Assembly (NCBI RefSeq): GCF_025398175.1
Contig: NZ_CP099734.1
Location: 2,728,001-2,792,000 of the forward strand
DNA from: Photobacterium sp. TY1-4
GTDB taxonomy: Bacteria > Pseudomonadota > Gammaproteobacteria > Enterobacterales > Vibrionaceae
Reading direction: 5' to 3'
Length of the DNA stretch: 64,000 bases
Shown: in pieces, positions 9,197 to 20,271 of the stretch
How positions within the stretch are numbered: position 1 is the stretch's first letter
Layout: the number at the start of each line of letters is the position of its first letter
The notes under the pieces: model-generated
Seen by the model: only the letters and a program-made list of their open reading frames with translations
Databases searched by the model: none
What the model was told of the DNA's origin: nothing
Program-made: the position numbers and the translations under genes

Positions 9197-10300
9197 CTAT
9201 TCGCAGATATACTCAACCACTTCCAGGCCAAAACCGGACAGCGAATGATAGCGCTGGTGCGTTGAGGACAGCAGGCGCATTTTGGCCACCCCGAGATCGG
9301 CAAGGATTTGCGAGCCGACCCCGACCTGGCGCGACTGATCTTTCGGATTCAGTTTCACCATCGGCTTACCGGCTTCCTGCGCGGCCAGATGCTGGATCTT
9401 GGTCAGCGTCGACTCTTGCGACTCATGGCGATTAAGGATCACCATCACCCCACCTTCCTCGGCAATGCGCTGCATCGCTGCCGACAGCGTCCATTGCGAC
9501 GCCCCTGAGTGCAGAATATCTTTGAACGTATCCTGCACATGCACCCGCACCAGCGTCGGCTCTGCCGGGCTGACTTGCCCCTGGCGCAACGCATAATGGA
9601 TTTCGTTATCGATGGTGTCACGGTAGGTGATCAGATCAAACTCCCCGAACGCCGTCGGCAGGCGACACTCGGCCACGCGCTCAATGGTGGTTTCGTTGGT
9701 ATTGCGGTATTCGATCAAATCGGCAATGGTGCCCAGCTTCAGGCCGTGCTTCTCGGCAAACACTTCCAAATCCGGGCGACGCGCCATCGTGCCGTCTTCA
9801 TTGAGGATCTCAACAATCACGCTCGACGGCTCCAAACCGGCCAGGCGAGCAATATCACAACCGGCTTCGGTGTGACCGGCACGGGCCAGTACCCCACCCT
9901 GTTGCGCCATCAGCGGAAACACATGGCCCGGCATCACGATATCCGACGGTGTCGCATTCGCCGCTACGGCGGCTTGCACCGTCCGGGCACGATCTGCCGC
10001 AGAAATCCCGGTGGTCACGCCTTCGGCCGCTTCAATCGAAATGGTAAAGTTGGTGCTGAACTGTTCGGTATTGTCCTGCACCATCAGCGGCAGATTCAGC
10101 TGCCGGCAACGGTCTTGCGTCAGGGTCAGGCAAATCAGTCCCCGTCCGTGGGTGGCCATAAAATTAATGGCATCAGGGGTGATCTTTTCCGCGGCCATGA
10201 TCAGATCGCCTTCATTTTCGCGATCTTCATCATCCATCAGGATCACCATCTTGCCCTGACGAATATCCTCGATGATCTCTGCTGCACTACTTAAAGCCAT
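9197..10300 (-). CDS. ribBX: 3,4-dihydroxy-2-butanone 4-phosphate synthase with degenerate GTP cyclohydrolase II domain (RibBX)
   Basis: Residues 1-205 form a complete RibB domain: the acidic metal-binding loop [10 protein letters not shown] at 23-32 and the GHTEAGCD segment at 142-149. It converts ribulose 5-phosphate to 3,4-dihydroxy-2-butanone 4-phosphate. Residues 206-367 align with GTP cyclohydrolase II only in outline. The zinc-binding Cys cluster expected after the VRVH segment is absent; residues 252-275 instead read [18 protein letters not shown] and continue without Cys. The protein therefore matches the RibBX variant known in proteobacteria, in which the second domain has lost cyclohydrolase activity, so RibA should be encoded elsewhere. 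Automated pipelines would call it ribBA. It lies between ribE and ribH in the riboflavin cluster. Confidence 0.92.
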   Translation of the reverse strand: MALSSAAEIIEDIRQGKMVILMDDEDRENEGDLIMAAEKITPDAINFMATHGRGLICLTLTQDRCRQLNLPLMVQDNTEQFSTNFTISIEAAEGVTTGISAADRARTVQAAVAANATPSDIVMPGHVFPLMAQQGGVLARAGHTEAGCDIARLAGLEPSSVIVEILNEDGTMARRPDLEVFAEKHGLKLGTIADLIEYRNTNETTIERVAECRLPTAFGEFDLITYRDTIDNEIHYALRQGQVSPAEPTLVRVHVQDTFKDILHSGASQWTLSAAMQRIAEEGGVMVILNRHESQESTLTKIQHLAAQEAGKPMVKLNPKDQSRQVGVGSQILADLGVAKMRLLSSTHQRYHSLSGFGLEVVEYICE

Positions 10301-10326
10301 TGTGTTCCCCTTCTCCTGCTTGCTCT

Positions 10327-10986
10327 TTATGATTTCAAGAATCCGGACTTGGCCAGCAAATCCATGGTCACTGCCGGCGCTTTTTCAGCAGCGCGCTCCC
10401 CCAGCATCAATCGCTCCAGATAGCGGGCGATCACATCCACTTCCAGGTTGACTTTCCGGCCCGGCTGGAATGATTCCATCGTGGTCTCGGCAGCGGTGTG
10501 CGGCACGATCGTCAGTTTGAACTCATCGCCCCGGATGGCATTGACGGTCAGACTGATCCCATCAATCGTGATCGAGCCTTTTTCGGCAATATATTTCGCC
10601 AGATGCGCCGGCACCCGCACCCAGAACTCAATGGCCCGGCCGGTGTGGGTCCGTTCAATAATTTCGGCCACTTCATCCACGTGGCCGGACACCATATGAC
10701 CGCCGAACCGGGTGGTCGGCAGCATGGCTTTTTCCAGGTTCACCGCCTGGCCGGCACGGTACGTCGCAAATGCGGTCCGCTGGAGGGTCTCTAACGACAA
10801 ATCGGCCACATAGCCCTTGCCGGTCAGCGCCACCACCGTGAGGCAAACCCCGTTGGTCGCAATACTGTCTCCCAATTTTACATCGGATAGATCAAGCTTG
10901 CCGGAATCTACCGTCACAGAAATGTCTTTGCCTTTCGGGGTCAGCGCCGTAATGGTCCCGACGGCTTCAATAATGCCAGTAAACAT
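10327..10986 (-). CDS. ribE: Riboflavin synthase, alpha chain
   Basis: Riboflavin synthase dismutates two molecules of 6,7-dimethyl-8-ribityllumazine into riboflavin and a pyrimidine. The 219 residues consist of two lumazine-binding barrels, the first opening with the hallmark [10 protein letters not shown] and the second around residue 100 with [12 protein letters not shown], plus a short C-terminal trimerisation helix. NGVCLTV in repeat one and DGISLTV in repeat two are the paired ligand motifs. It lies 12 nt after ribD and 26 nt before ribBX in a probable operon. The symbol ribC is also used for this gene. Confidence 0.97.
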   Translation of the reverse strand: MFTGIIEAVGTITALTPKGKDISVTVDSGKLDLSDVKLGDSIATNGVCLTVVALTGKGYVADLSLETLQRTAFATYRAGQAVNLEKAMLPTTRFGGHMVSGHVDEVAEIIERTHTGRAIEFWVRVPAHLAKYIAEKGSITIDGISLTVNAIRGDEFKLTIVPHTAAETTMESFQPGRKVNLEVDVIARYLERLMLGERAAEKAPAVTMDLLAKSGFLKS

Positions 10987-10998
10987 GAAGGCGTTTCC

Positions 10999-12123
10999 TT
11001 AAATTGCTTGTTTGATTTGCGCGGTGATCCGGATATCCGGACCCACCATGCGAACATCCCGGATGTCCAGCAGTGGTACCTGAGCCATTGCGGTCAACCC
11101 TTGCAGGTCAATCAGTCCCCGGCTGTCGCTGCCCATCAGCTTTGGTGCCTGATAGACAATCAGCTCATCGACCAGCCCGGCAGAGAGCAAGGCCCCCGCC
11201 AGCGCGGCCCCGGCTTCCACCCATACATGGTTGATATCCTGCTTCACCAGCGCGCTCATCAGGGCGTCGAGATCCAACTGGCCCTGCGCGCCCGTCGGCA
11301 CCACCAGCTGCTGCACCGATGCCGGCCAGGCTTCACTCCCCGCCGCACGCCGCGCGAGCAGCGTTTGTCCCGGCAAGCCAATCAGGCGATGGGCCGGAGT
11401 GATCCGGTTCTGGCTGTCAATCACCACCCGGGTCGGCTGGCGCAGTGATGCCTGCGGATAATCCTGCTGCACGGCCTCGCCCAGCTCTTCCCAGCGTACA
11501 TTGAGCGACGGATCATCGGCCAGCACCGTGGCGCTGGTTGACAAGATTGCCCCAGCCTGAGCACGGTAGCGCTGCACGTCCGCCCGCGCCGCCGGGGAGG
11601 TGATCCACTTGCTCTCGCCGTTCGCCAGGGCGGTGCGACCGTCTAGGCTGGCCGCCAGCTTGAGCTGCACGAACGGCTTGCCGGTTTTCATCCGTTTGAT
11701 GAACCCCGGATTCAGCGCTTCGGCATCGGCTTCAAGTAAACCCGACTGCACCGCAATCCCGGCTGCACGCAGCATTTTCAGCCCGCGCCCGGCCACTTGT
11801 GGGTTCGGATCGACCATGGCACAGACCACCCGGGCAACCCCGGCACTGATCAGCGCCTCGGCACACGGTGGCGTCCGGCCAAAATGGGAGCACGGCTCCA
11901 GGGTGACATAGGCGGTGGCCCCCAGGGCTTTGTCGCCGGCCGCCCGCAAGGCAAACACTTCCGCGTGAGGCTGGCCGGCCTGATAATGATAGCCTTCGCC
12001 GACAATGTCGCTGCCGTGGGCAATGACACAGCCGACATTGGGATTGGGCGCAGTGGTGAAACGGCCGCGTTTTGCCAGTTCAATGGCCCGCAGCATCATG
12101 GCATGGTCAATCGATGAAAACAT
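10999..12123 (-). CDS. ribD: Bifunctional diaminohydroxyphosphoribosylaminopyrimidine deaminase / 5-amino-6-(5-phosphoribosylamino)uracil reductase
   Basis: RibD performs the second and third steps of riboflavin synthesis. The N-terminal cytidine deaminase-like domain has the zinc motif HAEVFAL and EPCSHFGRTPPC; the C-terminal domain is the NADPH-dependent reductase, with QLKLAASLDGR and a DELIVYQAPKLMG segment near the end. I chose the ATG at 12123 (MFSSIDHAMM), giving 374 residues like the family. A GTG at 12171, touching the nrdR stop, would add 16 residues. That stretch contains a GGCGGCA/TGCCGCC hairpin (12150-12166) and does not resemble RibD N-termini. The nrdR-ribD order is typical of gammaproteobacteria. 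Confidence 0.96.
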   Translation of the reverse strand: MFSSIDHAMMLRAIELAKRGRFTTAPNPNVGCVIAHGSDIVGEGYHYQAGQPHAEVFALRAAGDKALGATAYVTLEPCSHFGRTPPCAEALISAGVARVVCAMVDPNPQVAGRGLKMLRAAGIAVQSGLLEADAEALNPGFIKRMKTGKPFVQLKLAASLDGRTALANGESKWITSPAARADVQRYRAQAGAILSTSATVLADDPSLNVRWEELGEAVQQDYPQASLRQPTRVVIDSQNRITPAHRLIGLPGQTLLARRAAGSEAWPASVQQLVVPTGAQGQLDLDALMSALVKQDINHVWVEAGAALAGALLSAGLVDELIVYQAPKLMGSDSRGLIDLQGLTAMAQVPLLDIRDVRMVGPDIRITAQIKQAI

Positions 12124-12171
12124 CAGGGTTTGCTTATCATGGTTCAGGCGGCGGCAGGGTGCCGCCAGCAC

Positions 12172-12621
12172 TTATTTTTCCAATCTGGCGATCTCTTCGC
12201 CAAATTCTCGAATATCTTCAAAACTACGGTACACGGATGCGAAGCGGATATAGGCAACCTTATCCAGCTCTTTCAACGCTTCCATCACCAGGTTGCCAAT
12301 CATTTCAGACGGCACTTCCCGCTCACCGGTCGCCCGCAGGCGTGACTTAATGGTGTTGATGGCGCGCTCGATATCATCCGCGCTAACCGGCCGCTTTTCC
12401 AGGGCGCGTTGAATCCCGCCCCGCAGCTTCTCTTCATTGAACGGATCGCGACTGCCATTGGTTTTAATCACCCGGGGCATCACTAATTCTGCCGTCTCAA
12501 ACGTCGTGTAACGCTCATTACAGGCCAGACACTGACGACGGCGACGGACTTGATGACCGTCTGCCACCAGACGGGAATCGATTACTTTGGTGTCATTTGC
12601 ACCGCAAAAAGGACAATGCAT
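12172..12621 (-). CDS. nrdR: Ribonucleotide reductase regulator NrdR
   Basis: NrdR is a zinc-containing, ATP/dATP-sensing repressor of ribonucleotide reductase genes. Its 149 residues match the family exactly. The N-terminal zinc ribbon shows CPFCG near the start and CLAC near residue 31, with the basic RRRRQC segment used for DNA binding; the ATP-cone domain follows from about residue 49 ([16 protein letters not shown]). It is upstream of ribD on the same strand and is separated from glyA by a terminator, so it probably starts the nrdR-rib-nusB run. I could not identify NrdR boxes nearby. Confidence 0.97.
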   Translation of the reverse strand: MHCPFCGANDTKVIDSRLVADGHQVRRRRQCLACNERYTTFETAELVMPRVIKTNGSRDPFNEEKLRGGIQRALEKRPVSADDIERAINTIKSRLRATGEREVPSEMIGNLVMEALKELDKVAYIRFASVYRSFEDIREFGEEIARLEK

Positions 12622-12711
12622 CTTGCCTCCTCATACTCGTCGCCTCAGTGTAACCCATTTCTCGCCGCTATTGAGCTTTCGGGCCGGGTTTTTCTTATGA
12701 TTCTGGCAGAT

Positions 12712-12744
12712 AAAACAAAACGGCACCTGAATCAGGTGCCGTTT
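12712..12744 (-). terminator. Rho-independent terminator after glyA
   Basis: Thirteen-base arms AAACGGCACCTGA/TCAGGTGCCGTTT are followed on the minus strand by TTTTGTTTTA. Confidence 0.9.
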
Positions 12745-12800
12745 GCTTTCACTTGCGTTCTGCCGCCCGGGTCGCGCTGCGTCGGGCGAGCACCGCCGCA

Positions 12801-14051
12801 TTAGGCGTAGACTGGCAGGCGCTGACAGATCTCCAGCACTTTCGCCTTGGTCGCTTCAATCACAGCAGGATTGTTCACGTCGTCCAGGATGTCACAGATC
12901 CAGCCAGCCAGTTGCTTGGCATCTTCCGCGGTGAAGCCACGACGGGTGATCGCCGGTGTGCCCAGACGAATGCCTGAGGTGACAAACGGGCTGCGCGGAT
13001 CGTTCGGCACGCTGTTCTTGTTCACGGTGATGTTGGCCGCGCCCAGTGCTGCGTCCGCTTCTTTCCCGGTGATGCCTTTGTCGATCAGATCAACCAGGAA
13101 CAGGTGGTTTTCGGTGCTGCCGGAAACAATCTTGTAGCCACGCTCCAGGAACTCACCGACCATCGCCTTGGCGTTCTCAACCACGCGCGCCTGGTATTCT
13201 TTGAATTCTGGTTCCATCGCTTCTTTGAAGGCCACCGCTTTGGCTGCAATCACGTGCATCAGCGGACCGCCCTGCGCGCCCGGGAACACGGCTGAGTTCA
13301 GCTTCTTGTACAGATCTTCGCCGCCGTTCGACAGGATCAGACCGCCGCGAGGACCGGCCAGTGTTTTGTGCGTTGTGGTGGTGACCACGTGTGCGTGCGG
13401 TACCGGGTTCGGATAAACGCCCGCTGCGATCAGGCCCGCCACGTGTGCCATATCGACAAACAGGTAAGCACCCACTTTGTCTGCGATTTCACGCATGCGT
13501 TTCCAGTCAACGACCTGTGAGTAGGCAGAGAAACCACCGATGATCATTTTCGGCTGGTGCTCAACCGCCAGGGCTTCCATTTCTTCGTAGTCGATTTTGC
13601 CCGCTTCATCGATGCCGTAAGGCACGATGTTGTACAGACGGCCGGAGAAGTTTACCGGAGAACCGTGGGTCAGGTGACCACCGTGCGCCAGGCTCATACC
13701 CAGCACGGTATCCCCGGCATTCAGCAAGGCCATGTACACCGCGTTATTAGCTTGTGAGCCGGAATGCGGCTGAACGTTGGCATACTCGGCACCGAATAGC
13801 TGGCAAGCACGGTCGATCGCCAGTTGCTCCGCTTTATCCACGTACTCACAACCGCCGTAGTAACGCTTACCCGGGTAACCTTCGGCATATTTGTTGGTCA
13901 GCTGAGAACCTTGTGCTTCCATTACACGCGGGCTGGTGTAGTTTTCAGAGGCAATTAACTCGATGTGCTCTTCCTGACGCGCAGTCTCTTCCTGAATAGC
14001 TGCAAAAAGTTCTGCGTCATAATCGGCAATATTCATGTCGCGCTTTAGCAT
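12801..14051 (-). CDS. glyA: Serine hydroxymethyltransferase
   Basis: GlyA is a pyridoxal phosphate enzyme interconverting serine and glycine and is the main source of one-carbon units for purine, thymidylate and methionine synthesis. The ATG at 14051 ([12 protein letters not shown]) follows a strong AGGAGA site and gives 416 residues, against 417 in E. coli. Longer in-frame starts upstream run through the promoter region and are rejected. The cofactor lysine lies in [16 protein letters not shown] and the substrate site in [12 protein letters not shown] perfect PurR box 133 bp upstream fits known purine control of glyA, and a terminator closes the unit, so it is monocistronic. Confidence 0.98.
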   Translation of the reverse strand: MLKRDMNIADYDAELFAAIQEETARQEEHIELIASENYTSPRVMEAQGSQLTNKYAEGYPGKRYYGGCEYVDKAEQLAIDRACQLFGAEYANVQPHSGSQANNAVYMALLNAGDTVLGMSLAHGGHLTHGSPVNFSGRLYNIVPYGIDEAGKIDYEEMEALAVEHQPKMIIGGFSAYSQVVDWKRMREIADKVGAYLFVDMAHVAGLIAAGVYPNPVPHAHVVTTTTHKTLAGPRGGLILSNGGEDLYKKLNSAVFPGAQGGPLMHVIAAKAVAFKEAMEPEFKEYQARVVENAKAMVGEFLERGYKIVSGSTENHLFLVDLIDKGITGKEADAALGAANITVNKNSVPNDPRSPFVTSGIRLGTPAITRRGFTAEDAKQLAGWICDILDDVNNPAVIEATKAKVLEICQRLPVYA

Positions 14052-14561
14052 CTGTATCTCCTGACTCAGATTGTTCTCATACACACCCGCAGAAGCACCA
14101 AAAAAACCGTTCTGTCTGCGAATGAATGGTAAACCGTAATTTTCGGTGAACATTGAAAAAACATGAGGCCAGGCACCGCCTGAACGCAAACGTTTTCGTC
14201 ACCTTGGTACATAGCGCTGTATTTTACAGAATTTGATCCGGATCAGATAGTCCTGATTGCCCTTTTTCTTACGATTTCTACATGTTTATTTTCCATGCCT
14301 GCATGAATTCCTTTCATCTTGATGAAGCCATCATCAGCGCTCTTTAGTTTATCATCTCTATTTTGCAAGAAATTTATGAAATTAATAGTTTACAAAGTTG
14401 TACAAATTTAATGACACAGCTGAGTTGGCCATTTCCGCGACCGACTTCTCGTTTTGCGGCCTGACCCAGTATGATTGCCGCCAGCAAGCATCTTCCGATC
14501 CCACCGTTCTGATCATCGGTCACGACGCTCGGATCGGGTCAGAAACAAGGAGTCTGATTTT
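14052..14561. other. Intergenic promoter region between glyA and the yitT-like gene
   Basis: These 510 bp hold no gene I can support. Reading on the minus strand there is a candidate glyA -10 (TAAAAT, near 14220), the PurR box at 14184-14199 downstream of it, and an almost perfect palindrome ATTTGATCC/GGATCAGAT at 14230-14247. The section 14260-14430 is AT-rich and contains no recognisable RNA gene. Confidence 0.6.
14184..14199. promoter_or_regulatory. PurR operator upstream of glyA
   Basis: ACGCAAACGTTTTCGT matches the PurR consensus at every position. It lies about 20-35 bp downstream of the candidate -10 element TAAAAT of glyA, a position suited to repression. PurR control of glyA is established in E. 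coli. Confidence 0.9.
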
Positions 14562-15173
14562 TTGAGCGGTTATCATCATTCCCATAAAGAGAACATCATT
14601 GCGATCCTGACCGGCACCTTTGTCGTCGCCCAGGGCGTGTTCTTTCTTCAGCAAGCCCATTTGCTGACCGGCGGCACCACAGGTCTTGCCCTTTTGCTCA
14701 GCCAGTTTATCGGCCTGTCGTTCGGCCAGCTGTATTTTCTGCTCAATACTCCGTTCTACCTGATGGCCTGGTTCCGGATGAGCCGCAGTTTTGCCGTCAC
14801 CAGCATTATCTCCGGCGGTCTGGTCTCGGTGATCACCGACCATATGCACTACGTGCTGGAAATCAGCCGGCTGGAGCCGCTGTACTGCGCGATGATCGGC
14901 GGACTGCTGATGGGACTGGGGATGCTGATCCTGTTTCGCCATCAGACCAGCCTGGGCGGATTCAATGTGCTGGTCCTCTATTTACAGGAAAAGTTCGGCT
15001 GGTCGGCCGGCAAACTGCAGATGGGGATCGACCTCTGTATCCTGATCGCCTCCTACTTCCTGGTCAGCCCGATGACCCTGGCGCTGTCTGTGCTGGGTGC
15101 GGTGATGCTGAACCTGGTGCTGGCGATGAACCACAAGCCCGGACGCTACAGCGGCTCGGCGATTGCCGGCTAG
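14562..15173 (+). CDS. YitT-family (DUF161) membrane protein
   Basis: This is a multi-pass inner-membrane protein of the YitT/DUF161 type; the family has no firmly established substrate. From the TTG at 14562 it has 203 residues with about five or six hydrophobic helices, the first after a short polar His-rich tip (GYHHSHKEN). The glycine-rich GGTTGLALLLSQFIGLSFGQ and TSLGGFNVLVLYLQ are the repeated family signatures. The C-terminal DUF2179 domain of longer homologues is absent. I prefer TTG 14562 because AAGGAG stands 9 nt before it; an earlier in-frame TTG at 14475 would add 29 implausible Arg-rich residues. It is transcribed alone, divergent from glyA, and ends in a bidirectional terminator. 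Confidence 0.82.
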   Translation: MSGYHHSHKENIIAILTGTFVVAQGVFFLQQAHLLTGGTTGLALLLSQFIGLSFGQLYFLLNTPFYLMAWFRMSRSFAVTSIISGGLVSVITDHMHYVLEISRLEPLYCAMIGGLLMGLGMLILFRHQTSLGGFNVLVLYLQEKFGWSAGKLQMGIDLCILIASYFLVSPMTLALSVLGAVMLNLVLAMNHKPGRYSGSAIAG

Positions 15174-15198
15174 TTGTCATACTGCAACGGCGCGGATC

Positions 15199-15230
15199 AA
15201 AAAAGGCTTGCCCACCCGGCAAGCCTTTTT
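15199..15230. terminator. Bidirectional terminator between the yitT-like gene and glnB
   Basis: Arms AAAAAGGCTTGCC/GGCAAGCCTTTTT around a five-base loop give A/T runs on both sides, so it can stop transcription from either direction. Confidence 0.92.
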
Positions 15231-15259
15231 CATCACTTTCGGCAACGACGCAAGGCGTC

Positions 15260-15625
<366 letters not shown>

Positions 15626-15722
15626 TCATCAACGCACAGTCTGCGCCAATTGCCTGATTAATCATGGCTGTATTATCACAGATCTGGCCGGTTAATACCA
15701 AATCCGGCGATGCAACAAACGG

Positions 15723-16118
15723 TTAATACCGCAGATCATGGGTCTCCATCATCTTGAGCAACAGCCAGACCGCATAGATCAGAATGCCGCTATTGATCGC
15801 CAAGACCGCCAGACCGCGGTAGGCCGGTTCAATCAACAAAGGTAAATAGGGGATCAGACTCATGCCGAAAAACAGCGTGGCCGCCGGAATAAAGAAATAG
15901 AGCGGGATGAAGCCCCACTGATTGCCGCGAAACAAGCCGAAAATCGCCGTCACGCCGGACAACAGCACCAGGATCGCGATGATCCAGGGCACGATGCCAA
16001 TTTGCTTTGCACTGAAAATCAGGGCAAAGCTTTCCAGATATCGAATCAGACAAATCATGACGAGGAGCGCTAACGCTTTCGCTGCGCTGAACCTGCGGTG
16101 GGATCCGGGTTGTTCCAT
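15723..16118 (-). CDS. Small four-helix membrane protein, function unknown
   Basis: I do not recognise a named family. The 131 residues are mostly hydrophobic, with about four transmembrane segments (near residues 14-36, 42-62, 68-90 and 100-122) separated by short loops, a basic N-terminus and a polar C-terminus. A Shine-Dalgarno-like GAGAGCAGGGAATGG precedes the start. It lies between glnB and purL, transcribed in the same direction as both, with no clear terminator of its own. Two copies of GGTTAATACC (15690-15699 and 15721-15730) flank its 3' end. Codon use looks like that of its neighbours, so it is probably a real gene. Confidence 0.65.
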   Translation of the reverse strand: MEQPGSHRRFSAAKALALLVMICLIRYLESFALIFSAKQIGIVPWIIAILVLLSGVTAIFGLFRGNQWGFIPLYFFIPAATLFFGMSLIPYLPLLIEPAYRGLAVLAINSGILIYAVWLLLKMMETHDLRY

Positions 16119-16306
16119 TCCCTGCTCTCTTCCATAAAACGGGGGCCATCATCGTATGGCCGTCATCTTTCCAGGCGGCATTTTATGAGTAAAGATTAAA
16201 CAACTCAATCCATTCCCTGTGCCGATGTGCTTTCTTTCAGACATAGCAATATTCAATTGGTTCCTGTGCCTACACAGCGCTTCACTCACGACCATAGGTG
16301 ACAACG

Positions 16307-16344
16307 GCCCAAAACCAAACAGCCGCTCCGAAGAGCGGCTGTTT
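16307..16344 (-). terminator. Rho-independent terminator after purL
   Basis: The stem AAACAGCCGCTC/GAGCGGCTGTTT with loop CGAA is followed on the minus strand by TTTGGTTTTGG. Confidence 0.88.
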
Positions 16345-16365
16345 CCTATCGCATCAGCGCGGGCA

Positions 16366-19300
16366 TTAGCCCAGGTTGACCCGGGCGTTACGGAACATCC
16401 GCATCCACGGGCTGTTTTCGTTCCAGTCATCCGGATGCCAGGAGTTCGCCACCGTACGGAATACCCGCTCCGGGTGCGGCATCATAATGGTGACACGGCC
16501 GTCCTGAGTAGTCAGGCCGGTGATCCCGTTCGGGGAGCCGTTCGGGTTCGCCGGATAGTTCTGAGTGACGTTGCCGTAGTTATCGAGGTAACGCAGGGCC
16601 ACCGTACCGGATTGTTCAATCGCATTCAGGTGCGCGCCATCGCGAACTTCCACGCGACCTTCCCCGTGCGAGACCGCAATCGGCATCCGCGAACCGGCCA
16701 TGCCGTTGAAGAACAGCGAGTCACTCTGCTGCACTTCCACCAGGCTGAAGCGTGCTTCAAAACGCTCGGATTCATTGCGCACGAAACGCGGCCACAAATC
16801 AGCGCCCGGGATCAACTCGCGCAGGTTCGACATCATCTGACAGCCGTTACACACGCCCAGGGCGAAAGTGTCGTTGCGATGGAAGAAACGCTCGAACTGC
16901 TCACGCGCCATGCCGTTGAACAGAATCGACTTCGCCCAGCCTTCACCGGCACCCAGCACATCCCCGTAAGAGAAGCCGCCACAGGCCACCAGGCCGTTGA
17001 AGCCATCCAATGCCACACGACCGGACAGAATGTCGCTCATGTGGACATCGCGGGCATCAAAGCCGGCACGGTCAAATGCTGCCGCCATTTCGACATGCGA
17101 GTTCACGCCCTGCTCACGCAGGATGGCCATCTGCGGGCGGGCACCGGTTGCAATAAACGGCGCGGCCACATCTTCGTCCAGATTGAAGCTCAGCTTAGTG
17201 TTGAGGCCCGGATCGGCGACATCCCGCTTGGCTTCGAATTCCTGCAACGCACCCGCCGGATTGTCACGCATCGCCTGCATCTGGTAGGTGGTTTCCGCCC
17301 AGATGGTACGCAGCTCAGTGCGGCTTTGCTCCAGCACACGATCATTGCCGTTCCAGATCCGCAGTACATCTTCGTCTACCACGGTGCCGATCACGTGGCT
17401 GCACGCGTCCAGACCATGGGTCGCCAGCACCGACTGGACTGTATCCAGATCTTCGGTCCGGACCTGGATCACCGCGCCCAGCTCTTCGTTGAACAGGCTT
17501 GCCAGCACATCGTCGCACGCATCGCCATCGGTGGTGTTCAAATCGACTTCCACCCCGGTATGACCGGCAAAGGCCATCTCGGCCAGCGTCACATACAGGC
17601 CGCCGTCACCGCGGTCATGATAAGCCAGCAGTTTCTCGTCGCGGATCAGCGCCTGCACCGCGTGGAAGAAGCCTTTCAGCAGTTCAGGGTTATCAACATC
17701 CGCCGGCTTGTCACCCAGTTGTTTGTATACTTGTGCCAGGGCTGTCGCACCCAGACGGTTCTGACCGCAGCCAAGATCGATCAGCAGCAGGCTCGAGTCG
17801 CCTTTGTCCGTGCGCAGTTGCGGCGTGACCGTCTTGCGCACATCTTCGACGCGACCGAAGGCCGTGATCACCAATGACAGCGGTGACGTCACTTCTTTGG
17901 CTTCGCCGTTCTCTTCCCACTGGGTCTTCATCGACATTGAGTCTTTGCCGACCGGAATGGTCAGGCCCAGCGCCGGACACAGCTCTTCACCGACCGCTTT
18001 CACCGCTTCATACAGACCAGCGTCTTCACCCGGATGACCGGCCGGTGACATCCAGTTGGCCGACAGCTTGATGCGTTTCAGATCGCCGATATCGGCACTG
18101 GCAATGTTGGTGATCGCTTCACCGACCGCCAGACGGGCCGACGCGGCAAAGTCCAGCAGCGCAACCGGTGTCCGCTCACCCATCGACATGGCTTCACCGT
18201 GGTAGGTGTCGTAGCTTGCTGCCGTGACCGCACAGTTGGCGACCGGCACCTGCCACGGACCGACCATCTGATCGCGGGCAACCAGACCGGTCACAGTACG
18301 GTCACCAATGGTGATCAGGAAGGTCTTCTCGGCTACCGCCGGCAGACGCAACACGCGGTGGGTGGCTTCTTCCAGCACAATCGTGCTGCGATCAATCGCC
18401 TGTCCTTCGGCTTTTTGCGAAGTCACATCCCGGTGCATCTTCGGCGGCTTGCCGAGCAGGATATCCATCGGCATATCGATTGGCGTATTGTCGAAATGGC
18501 TGTCTTCCAGCGTCAGATGACGTTCTTCGGTGGCTTCACCGACCACGGCGTACGGCGCACGCTCGCGCTGACAAATCGCATCGAAGATGTCCATATGCTC
18601 CGGCGCAACCGCCAGAACATAACGCTCTTGCGATTCGTTACACCAGATTTCCAGCGGGCTCATGCCCGGCTCATCATTCGGCACATCACGCAGCTGGAAC
18701 TTGCCGCCGCGCTCACCGTCATCCACCAGCTCCGGCAGGGCATTGGAAATCCCGCCCGCACCGACATCGTGGATAAAGGCGATGGGGTTGGCTTCGCCCA
18801 TCTGCCAGCAGCGGTCGATCACTTCCTGACAGCGACGCTCCATTTCCGGGTTTTCGCGCTGCACTGAAGCAAAGTCGAGATCTTCTGCCGACTGACCGGA
18901 GGCCATCGAAGAAGCCGCGCCGCCACCGAGGCCAATGTTCATTGCCGGGCCACCCAGCACAATCAGCTTGGCGCCGACCGGAATTTCTTTCTTCTGGACA
19001 TGCTCGTCACGAATGTTACCCATCCCGCCGGCAATCATGATCGGCTTGTGGTAGCCACGGATCTCTTCACCGTTATGAGAGGTGACTTTCTCTTCATAAG
19101 TCCGGAAGTAACCCAGCAGGTTCGGACGGCCAAATTCATTGTTAAATGCCGCGCCGCCCAGCGGGCCTTCCAGCATAATATCCAGCGCGTTGACAATCCG
19201 GCCCGGCTTGCCGAAATCGCTTTCCCAAGGCTGCTCGAAGTTCGGAATTCGCAGGTTCGATACCGTAAAGCCAACCAGACCGGCTTTTGGCTTACCGCCG

Positions 19301-20271
19301 ATCCCGGTGGCACCTTCGTCACGGATCTCACCGCCTGAGCCGGTTGATGCGCCCGGCCAAGGCGAAATCGCGGTTGGGTGGTTATGGGTTTCCACCTTCA
19401 TCAGGATATGGGCATCTTCCTGGTGGTAGTTGTACTGGCGCGAGGCCGGATCCGGGAAGAAGCGACCCACTTTGGAGCCGGTCATCACCGCGGCATTGTC
19501 TTTGTAAGCAGACAGGACGTAGTCGCTGTGCAGCTCATAGGTGTTCTTGATCATCTTGAACAGCGACTTGTCCTGATCCACCCCGTCAATCGTCCAATCG
19601 GCATTGAAGATCTTATGGCGGCAGTGCTCAGAGTTCGCCTGGGCAAACATCATCAGCTCGATGTCGTTCGGGTTACGACCCAGTTTGGTGAAGTTCTCCA
19701 CCAGGTAGTCAATTTCATCTTCCGCCAGCGCCAGACCCAGCGCCACGTTCGCTTCTGCCAGGGCCTGACGGCCACCCGCCAGAATATCTACGCTTTTCAC
19801 CGGCGCCGGCTCAGCCTGAGTAAACAGGGCCGCCGCGGCGTCCGTCTCGGTGAACACCACTTCCATCATGCGATCGTGGATCAGACCTTTCAGCTCAACA
19901 AGTTGAGCGTCGGAAAGGGCAGCTGTGGTTTCGATATAATACGCCGTCCCGCGCTCCAGGCGTTTCACCTGAGTCAGGGCGCAGTTACGGGCGATATCAG
20001 TCGATTTGGAAGACCAGGGAGAAATCGTCCCCGGGCGCGGGGTGATCAGAAGCAACAGGCCGGACGGCTCATGCTCTGCAATCGTCGGACCGTAGGTTAA
20101 CAGGCTAGCCAGCTTGTCTTGCTCGTCCTTGCTCAGCGGCGCTGACAGATCAGCAAAATGCATGAACTCAGCGTAAATGCCTGACACAGGCAGCCCCAAT
20201 TCGCGGCAGCGCTCTAGCAGCTTTTGAACGCGAAACTCAGACAGTGCGGGTGAACCACGCAAAATTTCCAT
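16366..20271 (-). CDS. purL: Phosphoribosylformylglycinamidine synthase (large single-chain form)
   Basis: PurL converts formylglycinamide ribonucleotide, ATP and glutamine to formylglycinamidine ribonucleotide in purine synthesis. At 1301 residues it is the long fused form of gammaproteobacteria: an N-terminal PurS-like domain, a linker, two PurM-like halves of the synthase and a C-terminal class I glutamine amidotransferase. In the amidotransferase GVCNGCQMM carries the nucleophilic Cys, and the C-terminal [10 protein letters not shown] carries the His/Glu pair. [17 protein letters not shown] and [16 protein letters not shown] mark the synthase. A PurR box lies about 180 bp upstream and a hairpin terminator follows. 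PurL depends on glycine-derived one-carbon metabolism served by GlyA, which shares the operator type. Confidence 0.98.
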   Translation of the reverse strand: MEILRGSPALSEFRVQKLLERCRELGLPVSGIYAEFMHFADLSAPLSKDEQDKLASLLTYGPTIAEHEPSGLLLLITPRPGTISPWSSKSTDIARNCALTQVKRLERGTAYYIETTAALSDAQLVELKGLIHDRMMEVVFTETDAAAALFTQAEPAPVKSVDILAGGRQALAEANVALGLALAEDEIDYLVENFTKLGRNPNDIELMMFAQANSEHCRHKIFNADWTIDGVDQDKSLFKMIKNTYELHSDYVLSAYKDNAAVMTGSKVGRFFPDPASRQYNYHQEDAHILMKVETHNHPTAISPWPGASTGSGGEIRDEGATGIGGKPKAGLVGFTVSNLRIPNFEQPWESDFGKPGRIVNALDIMLEGPLGGAAFNNEFGRPNLLGYFRTYEEKVTSHNGEEIRGYHKPIMIAGGMGNIRDEHVQKKEIPVGAKLIVLGGPAMNIGLGGGAASSMASGQSAEDLDFASVQRENPEMERRCQEVIDRCWQMGEANPIAFIHDVGAGGISNALPELVDDGERGGKFQLRDVPNDEPGMSPLEIWCNESQERYVLAVAPEHMDIFDAICQRERAPYAVVGEATEERHLTLEDSHFDNTPIDMPMDILLGKPPKMHRDVTSQKAEGQAIDRSTIVLEEATHRVLRLPAVAEKTFLITIGDRTVTGLVARDQMVGPWQVPVANCAVTAASYDTYHGEAMSMGERTPVALLDFAASARLAVGEAITNIASADIGDLKRIKLSANWMSPAGHPGEDAGLYEAVKAVGEELCPALGLTIPVGKDSMSMKTQWEENGEAKEVTSPLSLVITAFGRVEDVRKTVTPQLRTDKGDSSLLLIDLGCGQNRLGATALAQVYKQLGDKPADVDNPELLKGFFHAVQALIRDEKLLAYHDRGDGGLYVTLAEMAFAGHTGVEVDLNTTDGDACDDVLASLFNEELGAVIQVRTEDLDTVQSVLATHGLDACSHVIGTVVDEDVLRIWNGNDRVLEQSRTELRTIWAETTYQMQAMRDNPAGALQEFEAKRDVADPGLNTKLSFNLDEDVAAPFIATGARPQMAILREQGVNSHVEMAAAFDRAGFDARDVHMSDILSGRVALDGFNGLVACGGFSYGDVLGAGEGWAKSILFNGMAREQFERFFHRNDTFALGVCNGCQMMSNLRELIPGADLWPRFVRNESERFEARFSLVEVQQSDSLFFNGMAGSRMPIAVSHGEGRVEVRDGAHLNAIEQSGTVALRYLDNYGNVTQNYPANPNGSPNGITGLTTQDGRVTIMMPHPERVFRTVANSWHPDDWNENSPWMRMFRNARVNLG

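Noticed and set aside
12124..12171. Extended N-terminus of RibD from GTG 12171
   Set aside because: The extra 16 residues are encoded by a hairpin region and do not resemble RibD; ATG 12123 gives the family length.
16219..17877. 552-codon open frame antisense to the 3' part of purL
   Set aside because: It lies within the certain purL gene, is rich in His/Arg/Gln as antisense translations are, and lacks a ribosome-binding site.
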